Shown in pieces: positions 50,974-60,265 of a stretch of 64,000 nt of DNA. Where the stretch lies: NCBI RefSeq assembly GCF_003815915.1, contig NZ_CP033929.1, positions 434,001 to 498,000 on the forward strand. The letters run 5' to 3'. The notes under the pieces were generated by a model. That model ran no database searches and was not told the origin of the DNA. It saw nothing but the letters and a program-made list of their open reading frames with translations. The position numbers were made by a program, and so were the translations under genes. How positions within the stretch are numbered: position 1 is the first letter of the stretch; the number at the start of each line of letters is the position of its first letter. Source of the stretch: Chryseobacterium indoltheticum. GTDB lineage: Bacteria; Bacteroidota; Bacteroidia; Flavobacteriales; Weeksellaceae.

Positions 50974-52368
50974 CTATTTTAGGCTTCCCACCATGTCTTC
51001 AGGCTTCACCCACTCGTCAAACTGCTCAGAAGTCACAAAGCCAAGATTGATGGCTTCTTCTTTCAGTGTTGTTCCGTTTTTGTGAGCGGTTTTTGCAATT
51101 TTTGCAGCATTCTCATAACCAATGTGCGTATTCAAAGCGGTAACCAACATCAAAGATTTATCTACCAGTTCTTTGATTCTTGCGTGATTCGGCTCAATCC
51201 CAACGGCACAATGATCATTAAATGAAATACATGCGTCCGCAATTAGCTGAGCAGACTGTAAGAAATTGTAAGCCATTACCGGTTTGAAAACATTCAGTTC
51301 ATAATTTCCCTGCGTTCCTGCAAACGAAATCGTTGTATCGTTTCCTAAAACCTGCGCACAAACCATTGTTAAAGCTTCATTCTGCGTCGGATTTACTTTT
51401 CCCGGCATAATTGAAGAACCCGGCTCATTTTCCGGAATATGAATTTCTCCAATTCCTGAACGTGGCCCTGAAGCCAATAATCTGATGTCCTGAGCGATTT
51501 TGTATAAAGAAACCGCTAGTTGTTTTAAAGCTCCGTGAGATTCTACAATTGCATCGTGAGCAGCCAAAGCTTCAAATTTATTTTCAGCCGTTACAAAAGG
51601 AAGATTAGTGAATTTTGCAATATATTCTGCAACTTTTACGTCGTAACCCTGAGGTGTATTTAAGCCTGTTCCAACTGCAGTTCCTCCCAAAGCAAGTTCT
51701 GAAAGGTGTGGTAATGTGTTTTTTAATGCTTTGATTCCATAATTCAATTGGGCAACATATCCTGAAAATTCCTGACCTAAAGTAAGTGGAGTAGCATCCA
51801 TTAAATGCGTTCTTCCGATTTTTACAATGTCTTTAAATTCGATTGCTTTTTTGTTCAACGTATTTTTTAGTTTCTCAACTGCAGGTAGGGTTACCTCAAC
51901 CACTTTTTTATAAGCCGCAATGTGCATTGCAGTTGGATAGGTATCGTTTGAAGACTGTGATTTATTCACATCATCATTCGGATGAACTTCCGATCTATCG
52001 CCTAAAGTTCCGCCATTGTTTACATGTGCTCTGTTGGAGACCACTTCGTTCACATTCATATTCGATTGTGTTCCCGAACCGGTTTGCCAGATCACCAAAG
52101 GAAATTGGTCATTCAGTTTACCTTCTAAGATTTCGTCGCAAACTTTTGCAATCATATCTCTTTTTTCGGCAGGAAGAACTCCCAAATCGGTGTTTGTAAA
52201 TGCCGCAGCTTTTTTTAAATAAGCAAAAGCTTCGATGATTTCGTGTGGCATAGAACCTTCCGGACCGATTTTGAAATTGTTTCTTGAACGTTCCGTTTGT
52301 GCGCCCCAAAACTTATCTGCAGGAACCTGCACTTCACCCATGGTGTCTTTTTCTATTCTGTAATTCAT
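50974..52368 (-). CDS. fumC: Fumarate hydratase class II
   Basis: A 464-residue FumC, the iron-independent, tetrameric fumarase of the TCA cycle. The superfamily signature [16 protein letters not shown] lies near 315, [19 protein letters not shown] near 96 and [15 protein letters not shown] near 130. It is divergent from a class I fumarase gene 208 bases away. Aspartase is related, but the length and the [10 protein letters not shown] context support fumarase. Confidence 0.94.
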   Translation of the reverse strand: MNYRIEKDTMGEVQVPADKFWGAQTERSRNNFKIGPEGSMPHEIIEAFAYLKKAAAFTNTDLGVLPAEKRDMIAKVCDEILEGKLNDQFPLVIWQTGSGTQSNMNVNEVVSNRAHVNNGGTLGDRSEVHPNDDVNKSQSSNDTYPTAMHIAAYKKVVEVTLPAVEKLKNTLNKKAIEFKDIVKIGRTHLMDATPLTLGQEFSGYVAQLNYGIKALKNTLPHLSELALGGTAVGTGLNTPQGYDVKVAEYIAKFTNLPFVTAENKFEALAAHDAIVESHGALKQLAVSLYKIAQDIRLLASGPRSGIGEIHIPENEPGSSIMPGKVNPTQNEALTMVCAQVLGNDTTISFAGTQGNYELNVFKPVMAYNFLQSAQLIADACISFNDHCAVGIEPNHARIKELVDKSLMLVTALNTHIGYENAAKIAKTAHKNGTTLKEEAINLGFVTSEQFDEWVKPEDMVGSLK

Positions 52369-52392
52369 TGTGAAATTGTTTAATTAAGGTTT

Positions 52393-52449
52393 AGGCTGAG
52401 CTTGAGTTTAAGCTTAAGAAATTTTTACTCTAAATCTTAACCTCAGCCT
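52393..52449. repeat. Imperfect inverted repeat between the fumarase genes
   Basis: AGGCTGAG (52393-52400) and CTCAGCCT (52442-52449), with partial pairing continuing inward for about 22 bases, form a loose hairpin near the fumC start. It may be an intergenic repeat or a shared regulatory structure. Confidence 0.4.
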
Positions 52450-52550
52450 CAATTCATAAAGTTAAGCAATGCTCAAAAACCTCGCAATTTATAATCATTA
52501 TAAATACAGTTTAAGTCGCTGATTTTGCTCATGTTTTTTCTCGTAAGCCG

Positions 52551-52558
52551 TATTTTTG
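52551..52558 (+). promoter_or_regulatory. Putative -7 element for the class I fumarase gene
   Basis: TATTTTTG matches TAnnTTTG, 18 bases before the ATG; TTG at 52525-52527 is 23 bases upstream. Confidence 0.5.
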
Positions 52559-52576
52559 CACCGAAATAGAAAGTAA

Positions 52577-54184
52577 ATGGATTTTAAATATCAAGATCCG
52601 TATCCAATTTTGAAGGACGATACGGTGTACAAAAAATTAACTTCAGACTACGTTAAGGTTGAAAAGCATGGTGAAAGAGAAATTTTAACGATCGATCCGA
52701 AAGGCTTGGAATTATTGGCTGAAGAGGCTATGGCAGATGTTTCTTTTATGCTTCGTTCTTCACATTTAGAAAGTTTAAGAAGAATTATTGACGATCCTGA
52801 AGCGACTGATAACGACAGATTTGTTGCTTATAATTTATTGCAAAATGCTGCGGTTGCTGTAGAAGGAGCACTTCCTTCTTGCCAAGATACCGGAACGGCA
52901 ATTGTGATGGGTAAAAAAGGTGAAAATGTCTACACTGGCGTTGAAGACGGAGAATATTTAAGCAAAGGAATTTACAATACCTACCAAAAAAGAAACTTAC
53001 GTTATTCTCAAGTAGTTCCTTTAACGATGTTTGATGAGAAAAATTCAGGTTCAAATCTTCCGGCGCAAATTGATATTTATGCTAAAAAAGGGGATTATTA
53101 CGAGTTTTTATTTTTAACGAAAGGAGGAGGTTCTGCAAACAAAACTTTCCTTTATCAGAAAACTAAATCTTTACTGAACGAAAAATCTCTTGAGGCTTTT
53201 GTAAAAGAGAGAATTTCAGATTTGGGAACAGCGGCTTGTCCGCCTTACCATTTAGCTTTGGTTATTGGTGGAACTTCTGCAGAAGCAAATTTGGCTGCCG
53301 TGAAAAAAGCATCTGCAAAATATTATGATAATCTTCCGACAGAAGGAAATGAAGCTGGACAAGCGTTCAGAGACTTGGAATGGGAAGCAAAAGTTCAGAA
53401 AATTTGCCAGGAAAGTTCAATCGGAGCGCAGTTTGGCGGAAAATATTTAACGCACGACGTTAGGGTAATCAGACTTCCTCGTCACGCTGCTTCTTGTCCG
53501 GTCGGAATGGGAGTTTCCTGTTCGGCAGACAGAAATATTAAAGGGAAAATTACGAAAGAAGGGATTTTCCTTGAGCAGTTGGAGCAAGACCCGAAAAGAT
53601 TTTTACCTGCAACGCCGCCACATTTGGAAGAAGCAGTTGAGATTGATTTGAATAAACCGATGCCTGAAATTTTGGCTGAGCTTTCAAAATATCCAATTAA
53701 AACAAGATTAAGATTAAACGGAACTTTGATCGTTGCAAGAGATATTGCTCACGCAAAAATCAAAGAATTGTTGGATGCAGGACAACCGATGCCTGAATAT
53801 TTCAAAAATCACCCAATCTATTATGCAGGACCTGCAAAAACTCCGGAAGGCATGGCTTCAGGAAGTTTCGGACCTACAACTGCAGGAAGAATGGATGTGT
53901 ATGTAGACGAATTCCAAAGTCACGGCGGAAGTATGGTGATGTTGGCAAAAGGAAATAGAACATCAGATGTAACCAATGCTTGTCATAAATACGGAGGTTT
54001 CTACATCGGTTCGATTGGCGGGCCTGCTGCAATCTTGGCGCAAGACAATATTTTGTCGGTTGAGGTCGTTGATTTCCCTGAATTAGGCATGGAAGCCGTA
54101 AGAAAAATTGAAGTAAAAGATTTCCCGGCGTTCATTATTACCGATGATAAAGGAAACGATTTCTTCGCCAACCTTGCCCATTAA
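52577..54184 (+). CDS. Fumarate hydratase class I (Fe-S dependent)
   Basis: A 535-residue single-chain class I fumarase holding both the alpha (N-terminal) and beta (C-terminal) domains. Cluster ligands include Cys102 in [10 protein letters not shown] and cysteines in [14 protein letters not shown]; the beta domain has [19 protein letters not shown] and GSIGGPAA. The enzyme hydrates fumarate to malate but is oxygen and iron sensitive, unlike the divergently encoded FumC. Equivalent to E. coli FumA/FumB. Confidence 0.93.
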   Translation: MDFKYQDPYPILKDDTVYKKLTSDYVKVEKHGEREILTIDPKGLELLAEEAMADVSFMLRSSHLESLRRIIDDPEATDNDRFVAYNLLQNAAVAVEGALPSCQDTGTAIVMGKKGENVYTGVEDGEYLSKGIYNTYQKRNLRYSQVVPLTMFDEKNSGSNLPAQIDIYAKKGDYYEFLFLTKGGGSANKTFLYQKTKSLLNEKSLEAFVKERISDLGTAACPPYHLALVIGGTSAEANLAAVKKASAKYYDNLPTEGNEAGQAFRDLEWEAKVQKICQESSIGAQFGGKYLTHDVRVIRLPRHAASCPVGMGVSCSADRNIKGKITKEGIFLEQLEQDPKRFLPATPPHLEEAVEIDLNKPMPEILAELSKYPIKTRLRLNGTLIVARDIAHAKIKELLDAGQPMPEYFKNHPIYYAGPAKTPEGMASGSFGPTTAGRMDVYVDEFQSHGGSMVMLAKGNRTSDVTNACHKYGGFYIGSIGGPAAILAQDNILSVEVVDFPELGMEAVRKIEVKDFPAFIITDDKGNDFFANLAH

Positions 54185-54234
54185 AATTTTAGGTTAGAAA
54201 GTTATATTGAAGAATTTTAGGGTTGCAATTGTAG

Positions 54235-54269
54235 TCTAATATCTAACATCTAACTTCTAATATCTAATT
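54235..54269. repeat. Tandem heptamer repeat, five units
   Basis: TCTAATA, TCTAACA, TCTAACT, TCTAATA and TCTAATT follow each other without gaps. It lies between the class I fumarase and the small membrane protein gene. Confidence 0.6.
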
Positions 54270-54317
54270 TAATTAGTTTAAAATAAAAATAAATTGCAAA
54301 ATTTAGGTTCTATATCT

Positions 54318-54348
54318 TTTGATGAAAAAGAAAAAAGCCCTACTTTTG
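54318..54348 (+). promoter_or_regulatory. Promoter of the small His-tailed membrane protein (TTTG-N19-TACTTTTG)
   Basis: TTTG at 54318-54321 and TACTTTTG at 54341-54348 are exactly 19 bases apart, an ideal Bacteroidota promoter, 17 bases before the ATG. Confidence 0.7.
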
Positions 54349-54365
54349 CTTAAAATTTAAGAAAC

Positions 54366-54656
54366 ATGATGTTATCAGCATTTTGGCCGTTTTACCAATT
54401 CCTTTGGACAATTTATTTCGTATGTATGTTCCTTGTAGGATTCTGGTGTATCTTAATGTTTTTCGGTTTTATTATTCCTTTGTGGTTAACTGAAGGTTTG
54501 AAAGAATATTTTGGTAAGGTAAAACCTTTTGATCCTGAGCAGATTAGAAGTAAATTGCTTACTGAGCAAGAAGGCGTTGAAGTGATTTTCAGCCAGCCTA
54601 AAGGTCACGGTCCTTTCATTCACGATAGCCACGGGCACGATCACGGACATCATTAA
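54366..54656 (+). CDS. Small membrane protein with His-rich C-terminal tail
   Basis: A 96-residue protein. A strongly hydrophobic N-terminus (about 8-45, one or two helices) is followed by a polar segment and a tail with seven His in the last 15 residues (HDSHGHDHGHH). The tail suggests binding of nickel, zinc, copper or a similar metal. I recognise no family. A strong promoter and a perfect terminator indicate a real, independently expressed gene. Confidence 0.7.
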   Translation: MMLSAFWPFYQFLWTIYFVCMFLVGFWCILMFFGFIIPLWLTEGLKEYFGKVKPFDPEQIRSKLLTEQEGVEVIFSQPKGHGPFIHDSHGHDHGHH

Positions 54657-54721
54657 TTGATTGTCATTGCTTTCTCACACGAATTCCGAGAAAGTAATAT
54701 CAAAGCAAAACAACATATATT

Positions 54722-54747
54722 AAACCACTAATTTATTTTAGTGGTTT
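54722..54747. terminator. Terminator after the small membrane protein gene
   Basis: A perfect 10-bp stem AAACCACTAA/TTAGTGGTTT around TTTATT, followed by TTCTTTTTTTT. Its use by the convergent AraC gene is less certain because the T-run there is weak. Confidence 0.8.
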
Positions 54748-54756
54748 TTCTTTTTT

Positions 54757-55647
54757 TTACCCTAATCTCAGCTTTTCAGGCGATACCCCGAATTTCTTCT
54801 TAAATGCACGGGTAAAATTCTGAACATATTCATAACCGCATTCTATTGCAATCTCTTTAATCATAATTTGATTATTGATGATCATCTTTTTTGCTTTCAG
54901 CATTCTGAGCTCTGAAATGTAGTTTACAATTGTCGTGTGGTAATGTTCTTTAAATTCTTTTCTCAATTTACTTTGATTAATACCTAAGATTTTAGATATC
55001 TCTTCGATTTTCAAGTTTTTATGATAATTTTCGTCTAAAAATTTTTTGATGGCTTCAGGAGTTTTTGAATGATCATCGCTGTTGTCTTTTTCTTTAAACT
55101 GTTCAAAAATGAGAACAAGCAATTTTATGATTTTAGCTTCAATAAAAAGTTTCTGCATTACCCCTTTTTTAGAATATCCCGAAATTTCCTTTAAGATCAT
55201 GTGCATTTCCACAGTCATATTGGGAGGAGTTTCTTTGTGAAGAAAAATGAAACTGTTATTCTTCATATTGTTCAGTATTTCAGTACTTTCGGTGTTAGAA
55301 TTAGGATCTATTAAATTAAAAACGTATTGATAATTAATCTGTATCTGAAGGTATTTTAAGACGTCCTGATTTTCTGTCCACAATTCTGCACGGTGTTCGG
55401 CAGAAGAATAATGAAGAATGTATTGATTTTTTTTGAATTTTAAATGAGTTCCACAATCTGAAGCCAGTAAATTGATATTCGGACTCAGAAAAAACAAAAG
55501 ATTAAAACTGGATTCTCCTTCAATGAAATGAGATTTTAAATAATTTCCAGTTGTTTCATCTTCACTGAAAACAACCTTAATGTCCTCAGATTTAAATAGT
55601 AAACCTCTTTTGGATCGATCTATTTCTTTCGCTGTTTTCGTTCTCAT
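54757..55647 (-). CDS. AraC-family transcriptional regulator
   Basis: From the ATG at 55645-55647 the product is 296 residues; the alternative is a TTG eight codons upstream. The C-terminal 100 residues are two helix-turn-helix motifs: KIEEISKILGINQSKLRKEF and MIKEIAIECGYEYVQNFTRAF followed by KKFGVSPEKLR. The N-terminal 190 residues are a probable sensing domain without a recognisable ligand motif. It faces the FISUMP gene across a 345-base gap with a duplicated 23-base sequence, and may regulate it; that is inference. Confidence 0.88.
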   Translation of the reverse strand: MRTKTAKEIDRSKRGLLFKSEDIKVVFSEDETTGNYLKSHFIEGESSFNLLFFLSPNINLLASDCGTHLKFKKNQYILHYSSAEHRAELWTENQDVLKYLQIQINYQYVFNLIDPNSNTESTEILNNMKNNSFIFLHKETPPNMTVEMHMILKEISGYSKKGVMQKLFIEAKIIKLLVLIFEQFKEKDNSDDHSKTPEAIKKFLDENYHKNLKIEEISKILGINQSKLRKEFKEHYHTTIVNYISELRMLKAKKMIINNQIMIKEIAIECGYEYVQNFTRAFKKKFGVSPEKLRLG

Positions 55648-55727
55648 ATGTAAGTAAAAGATTCCATTCAATAATTAATCTCATTCAATAATGGGATAAA
55701 AACTAAATTTGGAACAAAATTAAATTA

Positions 55728-55750
55728 AATTTAGAATAAATAAAAATAAA
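55728..55750. repeat. 23-base direct repeat, copy 1
   Basis: This copy begins AATTTAGAATAAATAAAA and is identical over 23 bases to the one at 55964-55986, just before the FISUMP start. Confidence 0.6.
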
Positions 55751-55918
55751 ATTATCTTTTTGAAATTTTATTTGCGAACCAGATCTCATCAGCTAGAATA
55801 ATCTAAAGCGAAAACCAACGATTTTAATATAATTTTAAACATGATCAATTTTGTTTTATACTTAAGTGTTTGAATATTGCAATAATCATCGGGATAACTA
55901 AAAGGTTGGATATGATAA

Positions 55919-55947
55919 TTGATTTGCTGTAATCAAGAGTAATTTTG
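55919..55947 (+). promoter_or_regulatory. Putative promoter of the FISUMP gene
   Basis: TTG at 55919-55921, 18 bases, TAATTTTG at 55940-55947. The ATG is 45 bases further on. Confidence 0.5.
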
Positions 55948-55963
55948 CCGAAAATTAAAATAT

Positions 55964-55986
55964 AATTTAGAATAAATAAAAATAAA
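55964..55986. repeat. 23-base direct repeat, copy 2
   Basis: Second exact copy, lying in the leader of the FISUMP gene and ending six bases before its ATG. Confidence 0.6.
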
Positions 55987-55992
55987 TTATTT

Positions 55993-58074
55993 ATGTTTAA
56001 AAATTTACAATTAAAAGCAAAAAAACTTGGAGCCGCCATCGGTTTTTTAATATTGGCGATGAGCTCAACTCATGCTCAGCAATGGGAAGATGTGGGTTCT
56101 ACGGGGAGTATTTCTACTGGTGGAAGTAGTTATAATAACCTGGCGATTGATGCTCAGGGAAATTATTATGTTTCGTACTATGATGTTTTAGTCACAAAAG
56201 GCTCGGTACAGAAATTTAACGGGACCTCTTGGTCATATGTTGGAGGAAATGCAGGAATTACTACTGCTACAGCAACATACAATTCTCTTTCTTTAGATAC
56301 TTCGGGAAATGTATATTATACCAATCAATGGGGTTATCCTAATTCGGGTATGGAAGTAAGAAAATTTAATGGAACATCTTGGAGTTTACTTCCGCTTCCA
56401 TTTACAGATACAACTAATTATCAGGCATCAGCAGTAGCTCCGAATGGTATTCCGTATGTGTATGCATCTGTGGGTTCAGGAACGGTAAAAAGATTGGTGA
56501 ACGGAGCTTGGGAACAAGTAGGTCCTACAAATATTGCCGGTGCAAATCCAACGCACGCAGAAATGGTTATCGGAACAAATGGAAAAGTGTATGTTTGTCA
56601 TATAGCTTCCGGAGTAAGAGTTTTTGAAAATAGCTTGACGGCTTATTCAACTGATGCATGGATTTTAGTGGGTGGAACTTTAGTAGGAAGTGCTTTTACA
56701 GAAGGGGCAAACGCAACTTCAGATATTGCGATTGGCTCAGACAATACTTTATATGTCGTATATTCATCTACAGCAGCAAATAACAGAAAACTGAATGTAA
56801 AGAAATTCGATGGAACAAATTGGGTACAGATTGGTAACACCGACTTTGGTATTTCAAATGACTTATATAATGTTTCTATTGCTGTTACTCCTTCCGGTAA
56901 ACTGTACACCGTAGCAAGTGGGTGGGCTGTAAACGGTGGAAAAAACACCGTATATCAATATAATTCGGTATCTAATGTTTGGGAAACATTCGGAGGCGAT
57001 TTTGTATCGGATGATACTGCTTTATACAATGATTTACAATACGACGCTGTAAACAATACATTGGTTCTTACTTATTCTCAAAATGGAGTAAGGGTAAAAA
57101 GAGTTCAATTATCAAATAACACTCCGGGGTGTAATAATGCTGATCCAGGAATCAATCCGGGAGATACAAGTTGTGTAACTTTTACTTACAAAGGTCAACA
57201 AGTAACTTATACAACAGTAAGAGGTGCAGATGGAAAAGTTTGGCTTCAGCAGAACCTAGGAAGTAGACAAGTTGCAACGGCAATGGCCGATACCGAGTCT
57301 TACGGAGATCTTTTCCAGTGGGGAAGATGGGATGATGGTCATCAAAACAGAAATTCTGCTACAACAACAGTTCCTACAACCAATAATCCTACAGGTCTTT
57401 CCGGTATTACATCATTTATTTTAGGGAACAGTCCTGCATGGTGGTCAACAAATGCTTTGAGTGATCTTTGGAACGGGGCAAATACTTCAGCAATAACTTC
57501 TGAAGTGAGTGTTGATCCTTGTAAAGCAATCGGTGCAGGTTGGAAATTACCTTCTCAGGCTGATTGGGTAGCTGCTGTAGGAGCAGAAGGAATGTCTAGT
57601 GCGGCCAATGCATTTACAAGCAAATTAAAATTACCGGCGGCAGGTTATAGAAGCCAAAGTACGGGCGGATTTACTTATGTGGGCGAAAGAGGATATTATT
57701 GGAGTGGAGATGTTGCCAATTCTGGAGGAAAATATTTATATAATTCTACATCGTTAGCGAATCCAAATTCTGGCGGACCAAGAGCTCAAGGCCAATCTGT
57801 AAGATGTATAAAAGACGTTACCACAGGTTTAGGAACTTCTGATATTAGAAAAATTGCTGTAGGAATTTATCCAAACCCAACCAACGGTATTTTAAATATT
57901 AAAACAGACTCTGATATTGATAAAGTAAACGTTACCAATGTAGTAGGACAAAAAATGAATGTTCAGTTTTCAAATAACCAAATCAATATGGAGCAGCTTC
58001 AGAAAGGAGTTTATATTGTTGAATTACAATTGAAAAACGGACAAAAAATATCTAAAAAAGTAATTAAAAACTAA
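55993..58074 (+). CDS. FISUMP-domain T9SS-secreted protein
   Basis: A 693-residue protein with a signal peptide ending THAQQ. Residues about 30-375 are repeats with FNGTSWSYVG, FNGTSWSLLP and FDGTNWVQIG motifs, probably a beta-propeller. Residues about 395-610 form a Fibrobacter succinogenes major paralogous (FISUMP) domain: GKVWLQQNLGS, YGDLFQWGRWDDGHQ, GAGWKLPSQADW, YYWSGDV and GQSVRCIKD. The T9SS type A tail starts GIYPNPTNGILNIKTD and ends SKKVIKN. A surface role such as adhesion or glycan binding is possible. Confidence 0.85.
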   Translation: MFKNLQLKAKKLGAAIGFLILAMSSTHAQQWEDVGSTGSISTGGSSYNNLAIDAQGNYYVSYYDVLVTKGSVQKFNGTSWSYVGGNAGITTATATYNSLSLDTSGNVYYTNQWGYPNSGMEVRKFNGTSWSLLPLPFTDTTNYQASAVAPNGIPYVYASVGSGTVKRLVNGAWEQVGPTNIAGANPTHAEMVIGTNGKVYVCHIASGVRVFENSLTAYSTDAWILVGGTLVGSAFTEGANATSDIAIGSDNTLYVVYSSTAANNRKLNVKKFDGTNWVQIGNTDFGISNDLYNVSIAVTPSGKLYTVASGWAVNGGKNTVYQYNSVSNVWETFGGDFVSDDTALYNDLQYDAVNNTLVLTYSQNGVRVKRVQLSNNTPGCNNADPGINPGDTSCVTFTYKGQQVTYTTVRGADGKVWLQQNLGSRQVATAMADTESYGDLFQWGRWDDGHQNRNSATTTVPTTNNPTGLSGITSFILGNSPAWWSTNALSDLWNGANTSAITSEVSVDPCKAIGAGWKLPSQADWVAAVGAEGMSSAANAFTSKLKLPAAGYRSQSTGGFTYVGERGYYWSGDVANSGGKYLYNSTSLANPNSGGPRAQGQSVRCIKDVTTGLGTSDIRKIAVGIYPNPTNGILNIKTDSDIDKVNVTNVVGQKMNVQFSNNQINMEQLQKGVYIVELQLKNGQKISKKVIKN

Positions 58075-58113
58075 TTCGTATTTTCGAATTTGAAAGTGTT
58101 TCATAAAAAAATG

Positions 58114-58143
58114 AAAGGCTTAGATTCTAAAATCTAAGCCTTT
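58114..58143. terminator. Bidirectional terminator between FISUMP and thioredoxin genes
   Basis: A perfect 12-bp stem AAAGGCTTAGAT/ATCTAAGCCTTT around TCTAAA, flanked by T-runs on both strands. Confidence 0.85.
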
Positions 58144-58174
58144 TTTTATAAGCCAGTATTTAGGCTAAATATTA

Positions 58175-58474
58175 TTACATAAACTGTTCCAACAGTTGGG
58201 TCAATCGATTGACGTCATGCACACCACTTTCTTTATACAGTAATTCTCCTTTTTTGAAAACTGCCAAAGTAGGAACGCCTCGTACATTGTATTGTGAAGC
58301 GATTGCGGGATATTGATCAACATCAATTTTTATAATTCTGGCCTTTTCGCCAACATTTTCTTTTACTGTATTCAGAACCGACGACTGCACCTTGCATGGT
58401 TGACACCAAGTAGCAAAAAAATCGATAAGTACCGGTCTTTCAGAATCTATTATTTCTTGGAATTTTTGAGACAT
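58175..58474 (-). CDS. Thioredoxin
   Basis: A 99-residue cytoplasmic thioredoxin with the redox site FFATWCQPCK (Cys24, Cys27) and the cis-proline in VRGVPTLAVF. The site is WCQPC rather than the common WCGPC, so its redox potential may differ. It ends a three-gene sulfur operon, 15 bases after the rhodanese gene, and may reduce persulfides formed there. Confidence 0.92.
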   Translation of the reverse strand: MSQKFQEIIDSERPVLIDFFATWCQPCKVQSSVLNTVKENVGEKARIIKIDVDQYPAIASQYNVRGVPTLAVFKKGELLYKESGVHDVNRLTQLLEQFM

Positions 58475-58489
58475 TGTATTTCGTTTTTA

Positions 58490-58855
58490 TTATTTTTCTT
58501 CCTGAATGGCTTTTACATTTTTCCAGGTCGTACCATCATAAACGTCAACTCCTTTTTTCTTCAAAATTTCTACAGCTTGGTCTGCCTGTATACCTTTGTT
58601 GCAAAAAACGACTACTTTTTTGCCTTTTAGCGAATCTATATTGTTGCTTAACTCAGCCAACGGAATATTCACGGCATCTTTTGCCGTAGCTTCAGCATAT
58701 TGCTCTGGAATTCTCACATCAACCAAAACTACATCAGCGCTATTTACAACCTGTTTAATGTCGGTTTGAACAGTATTTTCTGGTAAAACTTGTGTTTTGC
58801 AGCTGCTTAGCGCAAATACTGAAATCAGAATTAACGCATTTACTTTTACTCTCAT
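58490..58855 (-). CDS. Rhodanese-domain lipoprotein
   Basis: A 121-residue lipoprotein (FALSSCK, lipid Cys19) with one rhodanese domain: VVLVDVRIPEQYAEA, AVNIPLAEL and the persulfide-carrying Cys85 in VVVFCNKGIQAD. It should carry sulfane sulfur on the outer side of a membrane. Its ATG directly follows the stop of the dioxygenase gene (TAAATG), showing tight coupling. Confidence 0.88.
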   Translation of the reverse strand: MRVKVNALILISVFALSSCKTQVLPENTVQTDIKQVVNSADVVLVDVRIPEQYAEATAKDAVNIPLAELSNNIDSLKGKKVVVFCNKGIQADQAVEILKKKGVDVYDGTTWKNVKAIQEEK

Positions 58856-60265
58856 TTATAAAGTTTTAGATTGGCATACAAAATCTGAAACAGGAAGTTT
58901 TTCTGTTTTTTTTATGCCGTTAAAGCCACCTTCGATTTCGGTGAAGTTTCTGATTCCGTGTGAGTTGAGGATGCTTGCTGCGATCATGCTTCTGTAGCCT
59001 CCTGCGCAATGTAAAAAGAAATGTTCAGAGTCATCAATGGTAGAAACCCAGTCGCTGATCGTATCCAAAGGCCTGCTGTAAGCATTATCAATATGTTCAG
59101 CTGAATATTCGCCAATCTTTCTTACATCAATCACTTTTGAATTTTCATTAAATGCTTCTGCGAATTCGCTAGGAGAAATTCTTTTTATTTCGTCTATTTC
59201 TTTCGTTGAGTTTTTCCATGCTTCAAAACCTCCTTTTAAGTATCCTAAAACATGATCAAAACCAACTCTGCTTAATCTTGTGATTACTTCTTCTTCAGTT
59301 CCTTCATCAGCCACCAGCAATAAAGGATGTTTTACGTCTACAATCAGACTTCCTACCCACGGTGCAAAATCACCTTTTAAACCAATATTGATCGCATTTG
59401 GAATAAAGCCTTTATGAAAATCTGCAGGGCTTCTTGTATCTAAAATCAAAGCTCCGGTTTCTTCGGCAAAACTTTCAAAATCTTCTACTGAAACGGGGTT
59501 TAAACCTCTGTTCATCACAGTGTCTAAACTGTCGTAGCCGCCTTTATTCATGGCAACATTCATTCCGAAATATTTTGGAGGCGCTGTCAATCCGTCTAAT
59601 ACTTCTCTTATGAAAGATTCTTTATCAGGTTGATTCAGAGCATAATTTGTTCTTTTTTGGTTTCCTAAACTATCTACCGTTTCTTTCTGCATGTTTTTTC
59701 CGCAGGCAGAACCCGCTCCATGAGCCGGATAAACCGTAATGCTGTCGTCTAAAGGAAGGATTTTACTGTGTAAACTTTCGTATAAAATTCCCGCAAGATC
59801 TTCCTGGGTTACACTTCCTGCTTTCTGAGCAAGATCAGGACGGCCGACATCACCTAGAAACAAGGTGTCACCAGTAAAAATAGCAGTTTCTACACCGTTT
59901 TCATCAATCAAAAGGTAGGTTGTACTTTCCATCGTATGACCTGGGGTGTGAAGTACTTTTATCTTAATGTTTCCAATTTCAAAAATCTGGTTGTCTTCAG
60001 CGATAATAGCTTCAAATTCAGGCTGTGCAGTAGGTCCGTAAACAATCGGAGCATCTGTTTTTTTGCTTAAATCTAAATGTCCGGAAACAAAATCTGCATG
60101 AAAATGAGTTTCAAAAATATATTTTAAAGTGACATTGTCTTTTTCCAGGCGGTCGAGATATGGTTTTACTTCTCTTAGCGGATCTATGATTGCTGCTTCA
60201 TTTTCCGATACGATATAATATGCACCTTGTGCAAGACAGCCTGTATATATTTGCTCAATTTTCAT
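58856..60265 (-). CDS. Persulfide dioxygenase-rhodanese fusion
   Basis: A 469-residue protein. The N-terminal 230 residues are an ETHE1-like metallo-beta-lactamase fold, with metal ligands in THFHADFVSGH (His54, His56, Asp58), HTPGHT (His110), FTGDTLFLGDVGRPDL (Asp133) and YPAHGAGSACG (His182); such enzymes oxidise glutathione or other persulfides to sulfite. Two rhodanese domains follow: about 258-350, where the active Cys is replaced (LLLVADEGTE), and about 363-460 with Cys420 in HCAGGYRS. It heads the operon with the rhodanese lipoprotein and thioredoxin. Confidence 0.9.
   Translation of the reverse strand: MKIEQIYTGCLAQGAYYIVSENEAAIIDPLREVKPYLDRLEKDNVTLKYIFETHFHADFVSGHLDLSKKTDAPIVYGPTAQPEFEAIIAEDNQIFEIGNIKIKVLHTPGHTMESTTYLLIDENGVETAIFTGDTLFLGDVGRPDLAQKAGSVTQEDLAGILYESLHSKILPLDDSITVYPAHGAGSACGKNMQKETVDSLGNQKRTNYALNQPDKESFIREVLDGLTAPPKYFGMNVAMNKGGYDSLDTVMNRGLNPVSVEDFESFAEETGALILDTRSPADFHKGFIPNAINIGLKGDFAPWVGSLIVDVKHPLLLVADEGTEEEVITRLSRVGFDHVLGYLKGGFEAWKNSTKEIDEIKRISPSEFAEAFNENSKVIDVRKIGEYSAEHIDNAYSRPLDTISDWVSTIDDSEHFFLHCAGGYRSMIAASILNSHGIRNFTEIEGGFNGIKKTEKLPVSDFVCQSKTL

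Larger units (their letters stand above)
55648..55992. other. AT-rich divergent promoter region
   Basis: No coding frame is visible in this 345-base gap. It holds a possible -7 for the AraC gene on the minus strand (TAATTTTG at 55722-55715), the promoter of the FISUMP gene (55919-55947), and two exact copies of a 23-base sequence (55728-55750 and 55964-55986). Confidence 0.6.
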
